Shown: one piece after another, positions 1 to 8,573 of the stretch | Numbering within the stretch: the first letter of the stretch is position 1 | Layout: each line of letters opens with the position of its first letter | Assembly (NCBI GenBank): GCA_022701275.1 | Contig: CP031740.1 | Coordinates: forward strand, 3,917,001-3,981,000 | DNA: 64,000 bases | Direction of reading: 5' to 3' | Source: Microcoleus vaginatus PCC 9802 | GTDB lineage: Bacteria > Cyanobacteriota > Cyanobacteriia > Cyanobacteriales > Microcoleaceae | Made by a program: the position numbers and the translations under genes | The notes under the pieces: model-generated | What the model saw: the letters and a program-made list of their open reading frames with translations, nothing else | What the model was told of the DNA's origin: nothing | The model's database searches: none

Positions 1-746
1 TCATCGGTTCGGAGAAATCGACCTGCGACGCTGATCCGGCGGCCTAAGCCTTCGGTTGCCGCAATCAACTCCGAAACGATTACCAATTGCCAAGCCGCAG
101 CTAGGTTGATGCGGCTAGCATCAAGAATTCCCGGCAAAACGTGGGGAAAAATAACTTGAGTTAGGATTTCCCAGCGATTACCGCCCAACATATAAGTAGA
201 TTCGATCAAGTCTTTTGGAACAAACTTGACTGTATCCATCACCATCAGCGAATTGAAGAAAAAGACGCCGATAAATATCAGCATTATTTTGGGTTCTTCG
301 CCGATGCCCAAGTAAAGAATTAGTAGGGGAATGAATGCTGGTGCGGGCATATATCGCATCAAGCCGAACATGGGTTCAAGCAAGGCACGAATACTGGAAA
401 AACTGCCCATCAGGACGCCAATTGGTATGGAAAAAACCAAGGCGAACAGAAAGCCCACTCCCACCCGCCACAAACTCGCTACCGTGTCTTTCAAAAGTTC
501 GCGAGTGTTCCACAGCCGACCAAATGCCTCTAAAACTTTGCCGGGGGAAGGCAAAAATTTGGGGTCTACGTTGGCGAAGGTTGTTACTAGCCACCACACC
601 AGCACCGGCAGTGCGATCGATGTTACGGTTAACCCAATATTGAGGGGTTGTGGTATCTCTTCCGCAATCCGCCAGAAAACGGTGGGATTTAGGCTTTTTT
701 GCTTGAGGTGGGATTGGATCGATCGCGGATCGGGATTTGGTGGCAT
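1..746 (-). CDS. ABC transporter permease, SsuC/TauC type (3' end outside window)
   Basis: Inner-membrane permease of a nitrate/sulfonate/taurine-type importer. The minus-strand frame opens at an ATG (746-744) and stays open to the window edge, giving about 248 residues, so the C-terminus is missing. Several hydrophobic helices are visible. The segment around 60-250, with a Gly next to SELIAA-like residues, matches the EAA loop that docks the ATPase in BPD_transp_1 permeases. It lies 107 bp downstream of the substrate-binding lipoprotein gene on the same strand, so the two probably form one operon, with the ATPase gene expected beyond position 1. The operon starts behind a guanidine-I riboswitch, which suggests guanidine as substrate. 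That assignment is inferred from regulation, not from the permease sequence. Confidence 0.85.
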   Translation of the reverse strand, partial: MPPNPDPRSIQSHLKQKSLNPTVFWRIAEEIPQPLNIGLTVTSIALPVLVWWLVTTFANVDPKFLPSPGKVLEAFGRLWNTRELLKDTVASLWRVGVGFLFALVFSIPIGVLMGSFSSIRALLEPMFGLMRYMPAPAFIPLLILYLGIGEEPKIMLIFIGVFFFNSLMVMDTVKFVPKDLIESTYMLGGNRWEILTQVIFPHVLPGILDASRINLAAAWQLVIVSELIAATEGLGRRISVAGRFLRTD

Positions 747-853
747 GATTTAATTGCAGAACAGTTGAGCGAGTAATAGAAGTAGATTTGGGGGATTATA
801 AAAAGTATTTTTTTTTAGGTTTTTTGTGTCCGCACAATCGTAAATTATGCCTT

Positions 854-1921
854 TTAGCTTTTACCTTCGGAATAAGCTTTTATAAAGCGATCGTCAAATA
901 ATGTGCTGATATCTGGTTGGGTTTTGGCTAAATTTACATCGACGAGGAATTTAGTCATTTCTGCCGCAGCAAACTGCAATGATGTCATGTCATTTCCCGG
1001 TTGAAAGGCTTTCAAGTTTTCCTCAATCGTAAATATTTTAGTGCCATTTTCATATTCTTTGTATTCCTCAACGCTAACTCCGGCGCGGTTGGCTAGAATT
1101 TCGTAAGATTTCTCTTTATTTGATTTCATGTATTCCAATGTTGCAAACCATGAATTGACAAGGGCTTGCACTCGATCTGGGTGTTCGCCGATAAACTTTC
1201 GCGTGAATACTAAATGGTCGGAAATCGCCCCCGGAAAATCTTTTGAACTAAACAGTTCCTTGCTATTTGAGCGTTTTAATGCCTGGGTGGTAAACGGCGC
1301 AAATACTGCCACTGCATCGACTTGCCCTCCCACGAAAGCCGCCGCAGCTTTGCCTGTTTCCAGCGGTACAAATTGAATGTCCTGCACTGATAAACCTGCT
1401 TTTCTCAGCCCTAACAACAATAGAAAGTGATCTACTGTACCTTCCTCTGCTGCCACTTTTTTTCCTTTCAAGTCGGCAACGGAATTGATGCCTTCGGCGA
1501 CAATTACTTTGTCATTTCCCGTCGAGTTGTCGTTGACTAAAACAATTACTTGATCGGCGCCGCCTGATATAGAGTTTACTGTATCGCCGAGGGTTTGGCT
1601 GTTAGCATCTATCTGTCCTGCTGTCAGGGTGCTGATCGATTCTAAGTAGCCGTCAAACCATTTTAAGTCTACAGGAACATTGTTGACTTCAAATATCTTT
1701 TGTTCTTTGGCAACTTGCCAAGGAAACCAGCCGGGCCACGCGCTGAATCCGAGGCGAACTGCGTTAGCACTTACTGAAGAAGCTGCTTCGGTTTCAGTCG
1801 TGGTTTTGATATAAATTGCCGGGTTGACGCAGCCGACCGCGAAAAACAAGGTGATAAAAAATAGGGCGCAGTAGGATAAGGGCGATCGCGTTATTTTGGG
1901 GGAGCAATATCGGATATTCAT
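854..1921 (-). CDS. ABC transporter substrate-binding lipoprotein (NMT1/TauA-like), likely guanidine import
   Basis: A 355-residue periplasmic binding protein. The N-terminus has a hydrophobic signal segment ending in a lipobox (F-A-V-G-C, Cys about residue 31), so it should be a lipoprotein. The body reads as an NMT1/SsuA-like type II binding fold: LGFSAWPGWFPWQVAKEQ near the start, then a conserved GQIDANSQT-like stretch and a VDAVAVFAPF-like stretch. Family membership alone does not define the ligand; homologues bind sulfonates, nitrate, pyrimidine precursors or guanidine. The leader carries a guanidine-I riboswitch (2018-2206) on the same strand, which makes guanidine the best guess. In Synechocystis a similar transporter lies next to the guanidine hydrolase locus (recalled, not checked). 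The permease follows downstream. Confidence 0.88.
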   Translation of the reverse strand: MNIRYCSPKITRSPLSYCALFFITLFFAVGCVNPAIYIKTTTETEAASSVSANAVRLGFSAWPGWFPWQVAKEQKIFEVNNVPVDLKWFDGYLESISTLTAGQIDANSQTLGDTVNSISGGADQVIVLVNDNSTGNDKVIVAEGINSVADLKGKKVAAEEGTVDHFLLLLGLRKAGLSVQDIQFVPLETGKAAAAFVGGQVDAVAVFAPFTTQALKRSNSKELFSSKDFPGAISDHLVFTRKFIGEHPDRVQALVNSWFATLEYMKSNKEKSYEILANRAGVSVEEYKEYENGTKIFTIEENLKAFQPGNDMTSLQFAAAEMTKFLVDVNLAKTQPDISTLFDDRFIKAYSEGKS

Positions 1922-2017
1922 AGCAGATTCTGGTTGCTGGTTAGAGGTGAATATGTCGATCGAGCTTTTGCACCTTCTTTGGCTTCCTTAGCTTCCGCAA
2001 ATCCCCCTGATATACAA

Positions 2018-2206
2018 GGATAAAGCCCGAGAGCTAACGAACCGAGTCTTGATGACCGATCGCGTTTCTCCCGGGCTTTTATCCCGCCGTGTAACTGGTT
2101 AGTGTTTCCCTCAAATTAAAATCTTGGGAGAACCAGTCTGCTTCTCTCGGACCAGCACTTGAACTGTCTAAACTGAGTTAGAAACTGATTCAAATCGGAA
2201 CCCTAG
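2018..2206 (-). promoter_or_regulatory. Guanidine-I (ykkC) riboswitch with expression-platform hairpin
   Basis: Read on the minus strand, the conserved ykkC blocks occur in order: CTAGGGTTCCG (2206-2196), CTGGTCCGAGAG (about 2154-2143), ACACGG (2092-2087) and GGGATAAAAGCCCGGGAGA (2085-2067). These are the hallmark segments of the guanidine-I aptamer. The last block can also pair with CTCTCGGGCTTTATCC (2033-2018), giving an alternative long stem that would disrupt the aptamer. This is the expected ligand-off/ligand-on switch. The sequence after that stem is only moderately T-rich, so the platform may act by termination or otherwise. The binding-protein gene starts at 1921, about 100 bases downstream. 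Confidence 0.9.
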
Positions 2207-2828
2207 AAGCGGTTAAATTTTTTCGGTTTTTGTCTGTATAAGTCCTGTTTGCAACCCAAGGAGTTATTCGAGACTGTCAGTAACAGCAATGCACTTAGCT
2301 TTTTGAAAGGTAAGCATACTGTAATTTGCAATCTTACTAGATTGCTACGTTTCAAACGGTAACAGCAAACTTGATGCGAAAATGTGTAAAATGTTACAAA
2401 AAACGGTTTTTCTGGAATTTGTAAAATTAAAATTTTTGGAAGATTAAACCGGGCGATGAGACGGGGCGATGGGAAATCGCGAAGTTTGCCTGCACACAAA
2501 GACGAAACCCGCAAGGTTAGGGTTGAATATTTCTCAAGAAATAGTTCGAGTCCTAGACTGGATGCGAGTACGATCGCCAATGCGGTAAACTAACATCCTA
2601 TTTGTAATAACTGAGATGTTCCACCATTCTCAATAAGCCTTTTATGGGCGGGCAGGATGCCCACCCCACAAGAAGAAAGAAATACACTCTTTGTGGAACA
2701 GGCATCTTGCCTGTTCTTGAGAATGGTACTCTTCGCTGAGTAATAACGATCGCCCAGCAAAGCCTGTAAACTCAATTGTTCAATCAAAAATCTAAAATCT
2801 AAAATCTAAAATCGACTGACGGTGCATT
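2207..2828. other. Intergenic region between riboswitch and allophanate hydrolase
   Basis: No convincing gene. The short minus-strand frames here lack family features, one overlaps the riboswitch and one overlaps the dispersed repeat at 2623-2727. The promoters of both divergent transcription units should lie here. A run of CTAAAAT heptamers (about 2789-2814) abuts the start of the allophanate hydrolase gene. Confidence 0.5.
2623..2727. repeat. MITE-like dispersed repeat, copy 1
   Basis: The unit is bounded by an 11-bp perfect inverted repeat, ACCATTCTCAA at 2623-2633 and TTGAGAATGGT at 2717-2727. Inside are two more hairpins, GGGCGGGCAGGATGCCCACCCC-like and GAACAGGCATCTTGCCTGTTC-like. A related unit lies at about 11634-11712. 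It has no coding capacity of its own. It is probably a non-autonomous element or dispersed palindromic repeat. Confidence 0.6.
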
Positions 2829-4643
2829 ATGGAAAAATTTAACTACAGCAACAGTCTCGACATTCATTCGCTGCTCGATCGCTACCGCACCGGCTCGATC
2901 GCGCCTGCAGATGTAATCGCGAGCGTGTACGATCGGATCGAACGCTATGCAGATCCGGCAGTATGGATTTATTTAGCACCGCTGGCGGAAACCCTCGAAC
3001 GCGCCAAAGCCTTAGAAAACCTAGACCCGCAACAATTGCCGCTCTACGGGATACCTTTTGCGATCAAAGATAATCTCGATTGGGCGGGCGTTCCGACTAC
3101 GGCGGGATGTCCTCCGTTTGCTAGCACTCCAGCGCGATCGTCCGCAGTGGTAGAGCGCCTGTGCGCGGCAGGTGCGATCGCGATCGGCAAAACTAACATG
3201 GATCAATTTGCCACAGGATTAGTGGGAACCCGCACGCCTTATGGAGTTTGCCGCAATCCGTTCGATTCGCGCTACATCCCGGGCGGATCGAGTTCCGGTT
3301 CCGCCACAGCAGTCTCTGCCGGATTGGTGAGTTTTGCTCTGGGTACCGATACCGCAGGATCGGGGCGGGTTCCCGCTGCTTTTACCAACATTGTCGGGCT
3401 GAAGCCAAGTTGCGGCTCGATCGGCACTCGCGGCCTGCTGCCAGCGGTGCGATCGCTCGATTGCGTTTCTGTGTTCGCTCTCACCTGTGCGGATGCAGCC
3501 TCTGTGCTGCAAGTAGCCAGCGGTTTTGACGCTGAGGATGCGTTTTCTCGTCACCCTGAAACGAAAGTTTTGCCGGATTTATCTCGCTTGCGGGTGGGAG
3601 TTCCCGGAGACGGCGAACTCGAATTTTTTGGGAATGCAGAAGCCGAACAGCGCTACCGGGAGGCGATCGCGCGCTTGCAATCTTTGGGCTGCACGATCGC
3701 ACCTATTGACTTCAAACCCTTTGCGGATGCTGCCGAACTGCTCTACGGCGGCCCTTGGGTAGCAGAAAGGTTGGCCGCGATCGGCGATTTCCTCGACGCG
3801 CATCCAGAGGATATCGATCCGATCGTCTACGAAATTATCAGCGGCGGCAAACGCTACGATGCCGTCTCTGCCTACCGCGCGTCGTACCGGTTGGCCGAGC
3901 TCCGCCAACAGGCAGAAATTCAGTGGGAGTCAATGGATGTGTTGGCGGTTCCCACGACAGGCACGATTTATACTGTCGCAGAAGTTGCAGCGGAGCCGAT
4001 CGCCCTCAACACCAATCTCGGGCGCTACACGAACTTTGCGAATTTGCTCGATTTGTGTGCGATCGCAGTTCCCAGCGGGTTTCAAAGCAGCGGATTGCCC
4101 GCAGGATTGACACTGATGGCTCCTGCGTGGCACGATTTATCGCTCTGCAGCCTGGGAGCTGCTTTCCACGCTAGCTTGGGGGGAACTTTGGGCGCAACCA
4201 ACCTACCGCTGCCAACCCTCCCGGAACCCGCCATCGCAGCCAAATCTTCCTCAGAAGAACGAGTCAAAATAGCCGTGGTTGGCGCTCATTTGAGCGGTGA
4301 GCCGCTGAATTATCAACTAATCGAGGGGGGAGGCGTTTTGGTTCGCGCCTGCCGTACCAGCCCGATTTACAAGCTATATGCTTTGACGGGTACTGCTCTG
4401 GGCAAGCCGGGATTGGTGCGTCAGATAGAGGGCGGTAGCGCGATCGAGGTGGAAGTTTGGGAGTTGTCGATCTCCGCTTTCGGCGGATTTGTCGCTAAAA
4501 TTCCCCCGCCGCTGGGAATTGGTACGCTGGTGTTGGAGGACGGCTCGACGGTGCAGGGCTTTTTGTGCGAACCTTATGCTGTGGCGGATGCGATCGATAT
4601 TTCTCATCTCGGCGGTTGGCGAGCTTATAGCTTCCGCTTTTAA
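2829..4643 (+). CDS. atzF: Allophanate hydrolase
   Basis: Hydrolyses allophanate to ammonia and carbon dioxide, the last step of urea or guanidine breakdown through carboxylation. At 604 residues it has the full two-domain layout. Residues 20-450 are an amidase-signature domain with Lys80 (in PFAIKDN), cis-Ser154 (in GGSSSGS) and nucleophile Ser178 (in DTAGSGR). The spacing matches the AtzF triad as I recall it (K91, S165, S189). Residues about 480-604 match the small C-terminal domain specific to allophanate hydrolases. It diverges from the riboswitch-controlled transporter 0.9 kb upstream; no carboxylase or urea amidolyase partner is in the window. The DUR1,2-type fusion is absent, so it is stand-alone. 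Confidence 0.92.
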   Translation: MEKFNYSNSLDIHSLLDRYRTGSIAPADVIASVYDRIERYADPAVWIYLAPLAETLERAKALENLDPQQLPLYGIPFAIKDNLDWAGVPTTAGCPPFASTPARSSAVVERLCAAGAIAIGKTNMDQFATGLVGTRTPYGVCRNPFDSRYIPGGSSSGSATAVSAGLVSFALGTDTAGSGRVPAAFTNIVGLKPSCGSIGTRGLLPAVRSLDCVSVFALTCADAASVLQVASGFDAEDAFSRHPETKVLPDLSRLRVGVPGDGELEFFGNAEAEQRYREAIARLQSLGCTIAPIDFKPFADAAELLYGGPWVAERLAAIGDFLDAHPEDIDPIVYEIISGGKRYDAVSAYRASYRLAELRQQAEIQWESMDVLAVPTTGTIYTVAEVAAEPIALNTNLGRYTNFANLLDLCAIAVPSGFQSSGLPAGLTLMAPAWHDLSLCSLGAAFHASLGGTLGATNLPLPTLPEPAIAAKSSSEERVKIAVVGAHLSGEPLNYQLIEGGGVLVRACRTSPIYKLYALTGTALGKPGLVRQIEGGSAIEVEVWELSISAFGGFVAKIPPPLGIGTLVLEDGSTVQGFLCEPYAVADAIDISHLGGWRAYSFRF

Positions 4644-4683
4644 GCTAAGTTAGAATTGCAAATTTCTAGCCATCTTCAGAATC

Positions 4684-5427
4684 ATGCCATCAGCAGTGCC
4701 AATTCGACCAATTCCCGTCACAACCCCAACCCCCGCCAACGGTACCAGGCCCGGAGGGGCACCTGGCGGCACTCGGGGCACCACCGGCCCTGACTCCCTC
4801 AGAGGTACTGCGGGTGCTAACTTGATATTCGGTTTGGGTGGGCCTGACAGCATTTTGGGCTTAGGCGCAGACGATAGCCTCTACGGCGGCGACGGCGATG
4901 ACTCAATGCTGGGCGACATTGGTAATGACATACTGTTCGGCGGTGCGGGCCGTGACAGCGTTTTGGGCGGCGTCGGCGACGATACTTTCTACGGCGGCAA
5001 TGGTTCTGACTCAATGCTAGGCGAGGACGGCAATGATTTGCTGTTTGGCCAGCGAGACACCGATACTTTGTTGGGCGGCGCGGGTAATGACACGTTTTTT
5101 GGGGGTGCCGGCGATGACTCGCTGTTTGGTGGCATCGGCGATGACTGTTTATCGGGCGATCGCGGGCGAGATACTTTAACTGGTGGCGTCGGAAACGATA
5201 CTTTTGCGATCGGGCGTTTGGCAGATGGTGATGTGATTACAGATTTTACTGATGGTACGGATCAAATTCGCTTGACTGCCGGCCTCACCTTTGGCGAACT
5301 CACCATTTCCGCTGGGGGCGGAACTTCGCCGAGTACAATTATTCAGCTTACAAGCACCAAGGAAACTCTGGCTACTTTATTCGGAGTTGCCCGCACTTCT
5401 ATCAGTCAGGCGGACTTTATTCTTTAA
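4684..5427 (+). CDS. RTX/hemolysin-type calcium-binding repeat protein
   Basis: A 247-residue protein made largely of glycine- and aspartate-rich nonapeptides of the GGxGxDxLx type (about residues 40-180), such as GGDGDDSML, GGAGRDSVL and GGAGNDTFF. These fold into calcium-binding beta-rolls. The first 35 residues are Pro/Thr-rich and no Sec signal peptide is visible. The C-terminal part (ADGDVITDFTDGTDQIRL-like) resembles the segment following RTX repeats in cyanobacterial secreted proteins. RTX proteins are usually exported by type I systems with a C-terminal signal, which is inferred here. Its substrate or role is unknown. It starts 40 bp after allophanate hydrolase on the same strand. Confidence 0.85.
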   Translation: MPSAVPIRPIPVTTPTPANGTRPGGAPGGTRGTTGPDSLRGTAGANLIFGLGGPDSILGLGADDSLYGGDGDDSMLGDIGNDILFGGAGRDSVLGGVGDDTFYGGNGSDSMLGEDGNDLLFGQRDTDTLLGGAGNDTFFGGAGDDSLFGGIGDDCLSGDRGRDTLTGGVGNDTFAIGRLADGDVITDFTDGTDQIRLTAGLTFGELTISAGGGTSPSTIIQLTSTKETLATLFGVARTSISQADFIL

Positions 5428-5633
5428 TGGGTAATTGGGAATTGGGAATTGATAATTGGGCGGGCGGGTACTTTGTAGTTTTAAGTTTTCAATGTTGAAC
5501 TTTTTAACTCAAAACCGCTTTCGCGTTGCGAATAACGTTAGCTTTCGCGATGCGAAGGAAAGCAATCTCAAAACTTTTCATCTTCCTTTTTCCTGCTTCC
5601 TTCTCTCCGTTAAATCCCGTACACTGCTTCGTT

Positions 5634-5710
5634 CCCCTCCTCCCTCTTCCTTCTTCCTTCTGCCCTCTTCCTTCTTCCTTCTTCCCTCTTCCCTCTTCCT
5701 TCTTCCCTCC
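5634..5710 (+). repeat. Polypyrimidine short tandem repeat (CCTCTTC/CCTTCTT units)
   Basis: About 75 bases consisting almost only of C and T, built from degenerate 7-bp units such as TTCCCTC and TTCCTTC. They run up to the truB start codon with no purine-rich ribosome-binding site between. This matches the heptanucleotide STRR type of filamentous cyanobacteria. The rest of 5428-5633 holds TAATTGG-like repeats and no gene. Confidence 0.75.
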
Positions 5711-5715
5711 GACTA

Positions 5716-6657
5716 ATGACTACTGACGGTTTTCTCAATCTCAACAAACCTGCCGGCATGACATCTCACGACTGCGTGGGGCGAGTGCGCCGGCTATTGA
5801 AACTCAAGCGAGTCGGACACGGAGGAACCCTCGATCCTGCTGTGACTGGCGTTTTACCGATCGCCCTGGGCAAAGCAACCAGACTGCTGCAATATCTCCA
5901 ACACAATAAAGCTTACCGAGGCACGATTCGGTTTGGCTTAACTACCGCTACTGACGATTTAGAAGGAGAAATTATCCATTCTCGACCGGTGCCAGAGTTG
6001 AGTTTGGAAAAAGTGCAAGCTGCACTGCCAAAATTCCTAGGAAAAATCGAGCAATTTCCGCCAAGTTTTAGTGCGGTGCAGGTGGGAGGAAAACGCCTTT
6101 ATGAGTTAGCTAGAAAAGGGGAAACTGTGGAAGTTGCTGCTAGGAAGGTGGAGGTTTTCCGGCTAGAAATCTTGGATTGGCGATCGGGGGATTTTCCTGA
6201 ATTGGATTTGTCGATCGCCTGCGGGGCAGGTACTTACATTCGGGCGATCGCGCGGGATTTGGGCGCGGTGTTGAATGCAGGCGGTACTTTGGCTTGTTTG
6301 ACTCGTACCGAAAGTAGCGGTTTTTCGATCGAGGAAAGTCTCAGTTTTGAACAATTGGAACTGCAATTGCAGGAGAATAAATTCTGCCCGATTTTGCCAT
6401 CAGCGGTTTTGGGACATTTAGGGGCGATCGTCCTTTCACCTGAATATACCAAACGCTGGTTTCAAGGACAGCGCCTCCCAATTCCCGAAACGCCGATCGG
6501 GGGAGAGGAAGAAAGTAGCAACAATCCCTTTTACAACCCAATACCCCAACATCCCTATCCGTTACAGGTTTACGATCGAGACGGTAATTTTTTAGGTATC
6601 GGTCAAGTAGCGAACTCAGAGACAAGTACCATATTATCTCCTCAAATTGTGCTTTAA
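5716..6657 (+). CDS. truB: tRNA pseudouridine(55) synthase TruB
   Basis: Isomerises U55 to pseudouridine in the T-loop of tRNAs. At 313 residues it is a normal TruB length. The N-terminus has [17 protein letters not shown] and the catalytic motif [15 protein letters not shown], with Asp40 as the nucleophilic aspartate. Further family motifs are [11 protein letters not shown] and [15 protein letters not shown]. The C-terminal 90 residues correspond to the variable TruB C-terminal domain. The ATG lies directly after a polypyrimidine repeat and lacks an obvious Shine-Dalgarno sequence. Confidence 0.96.
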   Translation: MTTDGFLNLNKPAGMTSHDCVGRVRRLLKLKRVGHGGTLDPAVTGVLPIALGKATRLLQYLQHNKAYRGTIRFGLTTATDDLEGEIIHSRPVPELSLEKVQAALPKFLGKIEQFPPSFSAVQVGGKRLYELARKGETVEVAARKVEVFRLEILDWRSGDFPELDLSIACGAGTYIRAIARDLGAVLNAGGTLACLTRTESSGFSIEESLSFEQLELQLQENKFCPILPSAVLGHLGAIVLSPEYTKRWFQGQRLPIPETPIGGEEESSNNPFYNPIPQHPYPLQVYDRDGNFLGIGQVANSETSTILSPQIVL

Positions 6658-6806
6658 CTATCTAAAATAAAAATGAAAATAGGTATAATTAGGACGGGAA
6701 AAGTTTGCGTAATTATAAATGCTGAGAGTGCCTTCGATTCACCTAGCTGACAGCAGTAGGGGACGAGATTTGGCTATTAATCTAATCAATCGCTGAGGTA
6801 TAAATT

Positions 6807-7037
6807 GTGAAAATATTGCTAATTGGATTAATCCGAGGCTACAAAATGGGGATTTCTCCTTACCTGCCTAACGCCTGTAGATTTCAGCCAAGTTGTTCGC
6901 AATACGCGATCGAAGCAATAGAAAGATTTGGGCCAACCCGCGGCAGCTCAATGGCAGTTAAGAGAATTTTACGCTGTCATCCTTTTCATCCAGGGGGTTA
7001 CGATCCAGTACCTCCCAAAGATAGCGAGGGCAATTAG
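6807..7037 (+). CDS. yidD: Membrane protein insertion efficiency factor YidD
   Basis: A 76-residue protein of the YidD family, which assists YidC-dependent insertion of membrane proteins. The family signature is complete: [16 protein letters not shown], then [16 protein letters not shown] with the conserved cysteines, and a closing HPGGYDPVP. Translation starts at a GTG preceded by GAGG (6794-6797). In many bacteria yidD lies between rnpA and yidC; here it stands alone after truB, with about 150 bp of non-coding sequence between. Confidence 0.93.
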   Translation: MKILLIGLIRGYKMGISPYLPNACRFQPSCSQYAIEAIERFGPTRGSSMAVKRILRCHPFHPGGYDPVPPKDSEGN

Positions 7038-7253
7038 TTATTAGTTAGAAACCGGATTTTAGTGATTAGTTAATAGTGCAAATAGGCGTTGCATCCTCAT
7101 GGCTAAAACAACTGAGGGGAATCACTCCCTAAGAGGGTTAAATTCGCACAATTAGTGGTGTTTTTTAACCCAAATTCAGTAATATTACTGTTATCTTTCA
7201 AAACTCAGCAGCTATATAATGGTACAAACAGAGTACAGGGGATGCGAGTTGAT

Positions 7254-8468
7254 ATGTCTGCTACCGCAATAGGATACAAAATGTTGTCCCATACTCTGGC
7301 TGTACTCAGCCAGAAACAAGCAACGGGGAAACTGCTGTTAGAGCAAGGGGAACAACAGTGGCAACTTTACTTTTTTCAGGGTAGTTTGGTGTATGCCACG
7401 GGAGGATCGCACAGATCGAGGCGCTGGTACAGGGCGATCGGGCAACACTGTCGAAACTTTCATGTGGATCTCAGAGACCTCGATGCTGGAGAACTGTGGG
7501 AATATCAACTGCTTCAGCGAGGGGTAGCAGCCAGCGAAATGAGTCTGGAACAAGCTAGGGCGATCGTCCACACCAGCCTTTCCGAAGTGTTATTTGCTCT
7601 GATCGGTCAATCGGGTTTGCGCCGGGAGTGGCGTCCGTCCCAGAAATATTTTTCTACAATTACTTCTTCTTTGCTGCTGTCTTTAACAGAAGTAGAGAAA
7701 GTTCTGTGTTGTACAGAAGAAATTTGGCAGAAGTGGAAAGGAATGGGTTTGTGGTTGGTAGATCCAGAACAAGCACCGCTTTTAAAACCGTCGGCCCAGT
7801 TGCAGCAAAATCGATTTAGCTCTAATTCTTTGATCGCTTTGGGTAACGTATTCAACGGCGAGAATACTCTTTGGGATATTGCATTTAAGAAAAAGCAGTG
7901 CGTGACAGTGGCAACTCGCGGTTTAGTTAATTACATCAAGCAGGGTTTAGTAAATTTCCGAACAGTACCAGATTTGCCGTCGCCTATAGAACAGTGGCGC
8001 CTTGCCGCGGCGATCGCTGGGCCAGGTCGCCCTTTGATTGCTTGTATCGATGACAGCCCGACAGTATGCGAATTTTTAGAGCAAATTTTATTGCCGGAGG
8101 GGTATCGAGTCCTAAAAATTCAAGACCCCATGCAGGGAGTGGGCATCCTCGCCAAACAAAAGCCTGCCTTAATTTTTATGGACGTGGTAATGCCGAAGAC
8201 AAGCGGCTTTGCTTTGTGCAATTTTTTGCGGAAGACACCGGCTTTTCGGGAAACTCCGATCGTGTTTTTGACCGGTCAAGACGGTATAATCGACCGCACG
8301 CGAGCGAAATTGACAGGTGCTTCCGATTTTTTGAGCAAGCCAGCCAATCCCGAACAGGTTTTGCAAATAGTTGACAAGTATTTGAAGGTAAAAGGCGATC
8401 GCTACCCTTTGGCAATTCGCCCCCATGATTTACTGAACTCGCACCAACTTACCTTGGCAAATTCTTGA
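7254..8468 (+). CDS. Response regulator with N-terminal PATAN domain (PatA/PixG-like)
   Basis: The N-terminal half (residues about 1-250) matches the DUF4388/PATAN region, with GYKMLSHTLAVLSQKQATGKL and LYFFQGSLVYA. The C-terminal 125 residues are a receiver domain: acidic pair in IDDSP, phospho-acceptor Asp310 in FMDVVMP, Thr in FLTGQD and Lys in LSKP. PatA/PixG-type regulators in cyanobacteria act with CheA-like kinases in phototaxis or cell-pattern control. No CheY, CheW or kinase gene follows here, so this looks like an orphan. The frame opens at 7155 (GTG), but AGGGG at 7237-7241 favours the ATG at 7254; 7242 is the alternative. Confidence 0.85.
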   Translation: MSATAIGYKMLSHTLAVLSQKQATGKLLLEQGEQQWQLYFFQGSLVYATGGSHRSRRWYRAIGQHCRNFHVDLRDLDAGELWEYQLLQRGVAASEMSLEQARAIVHTSLSEVLFALIGQSGLRREWRPSQKYFSTITSSLLLSLTEVEKVLCCTEEIWQKWKGMGLWLVDPEQAPLLKPSAQLQQNRFSSNSLIALGNVFNGENTLWDIAFKKKQCVTVATRGLVNYIKQGLVNFRTVPDLPSPIEQWRLAAAIAGPGRPLIACIDDSPTVCEFLEQILLPEGYRVLKIQDPMQGVGILAKQKPALIFMDVVMPKTSGFALCNFLRKTPAFRETPIVFLTGQDGIIDRTRAKLTGASDFLSKPANPEQVLQIVDKYLKVKGDRYPLAIRPHDLLNSHQLTLANS

Positions 8469-8500
8469 CCACAAATTAATGAACACAAGAAGCCCTTACT

Positions 8501-8525
8501 GGGTGCGTCAGTTCCTGACGCACCC
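8501..8525. repeat. Palindromic repeat GGGTGCGTCAG/CTGACGCACCC
   Basis: Perfect 11-bp arms at 8501-8511 and 8515-8525 around a TTC loop, between the PATAN regulator and the glycosyltransferase. It may end transcription of the regulator. The same type of palindrome is common as a dispersed repeat in cyanobacteria (family knowledge). Confidence 0.65.
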
Positions 8526-8573
8526 TACGCTCATTGTAAAATAAAGACGCAATCGAATTTAAGATAATTAATT

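Noticed and set aside
331-753. Plus-strand open frames over the ABC permease
   Set aside because: They are antisense shadows of the permease, whose minus-strand frame has clear membrane and EAA-loop features.
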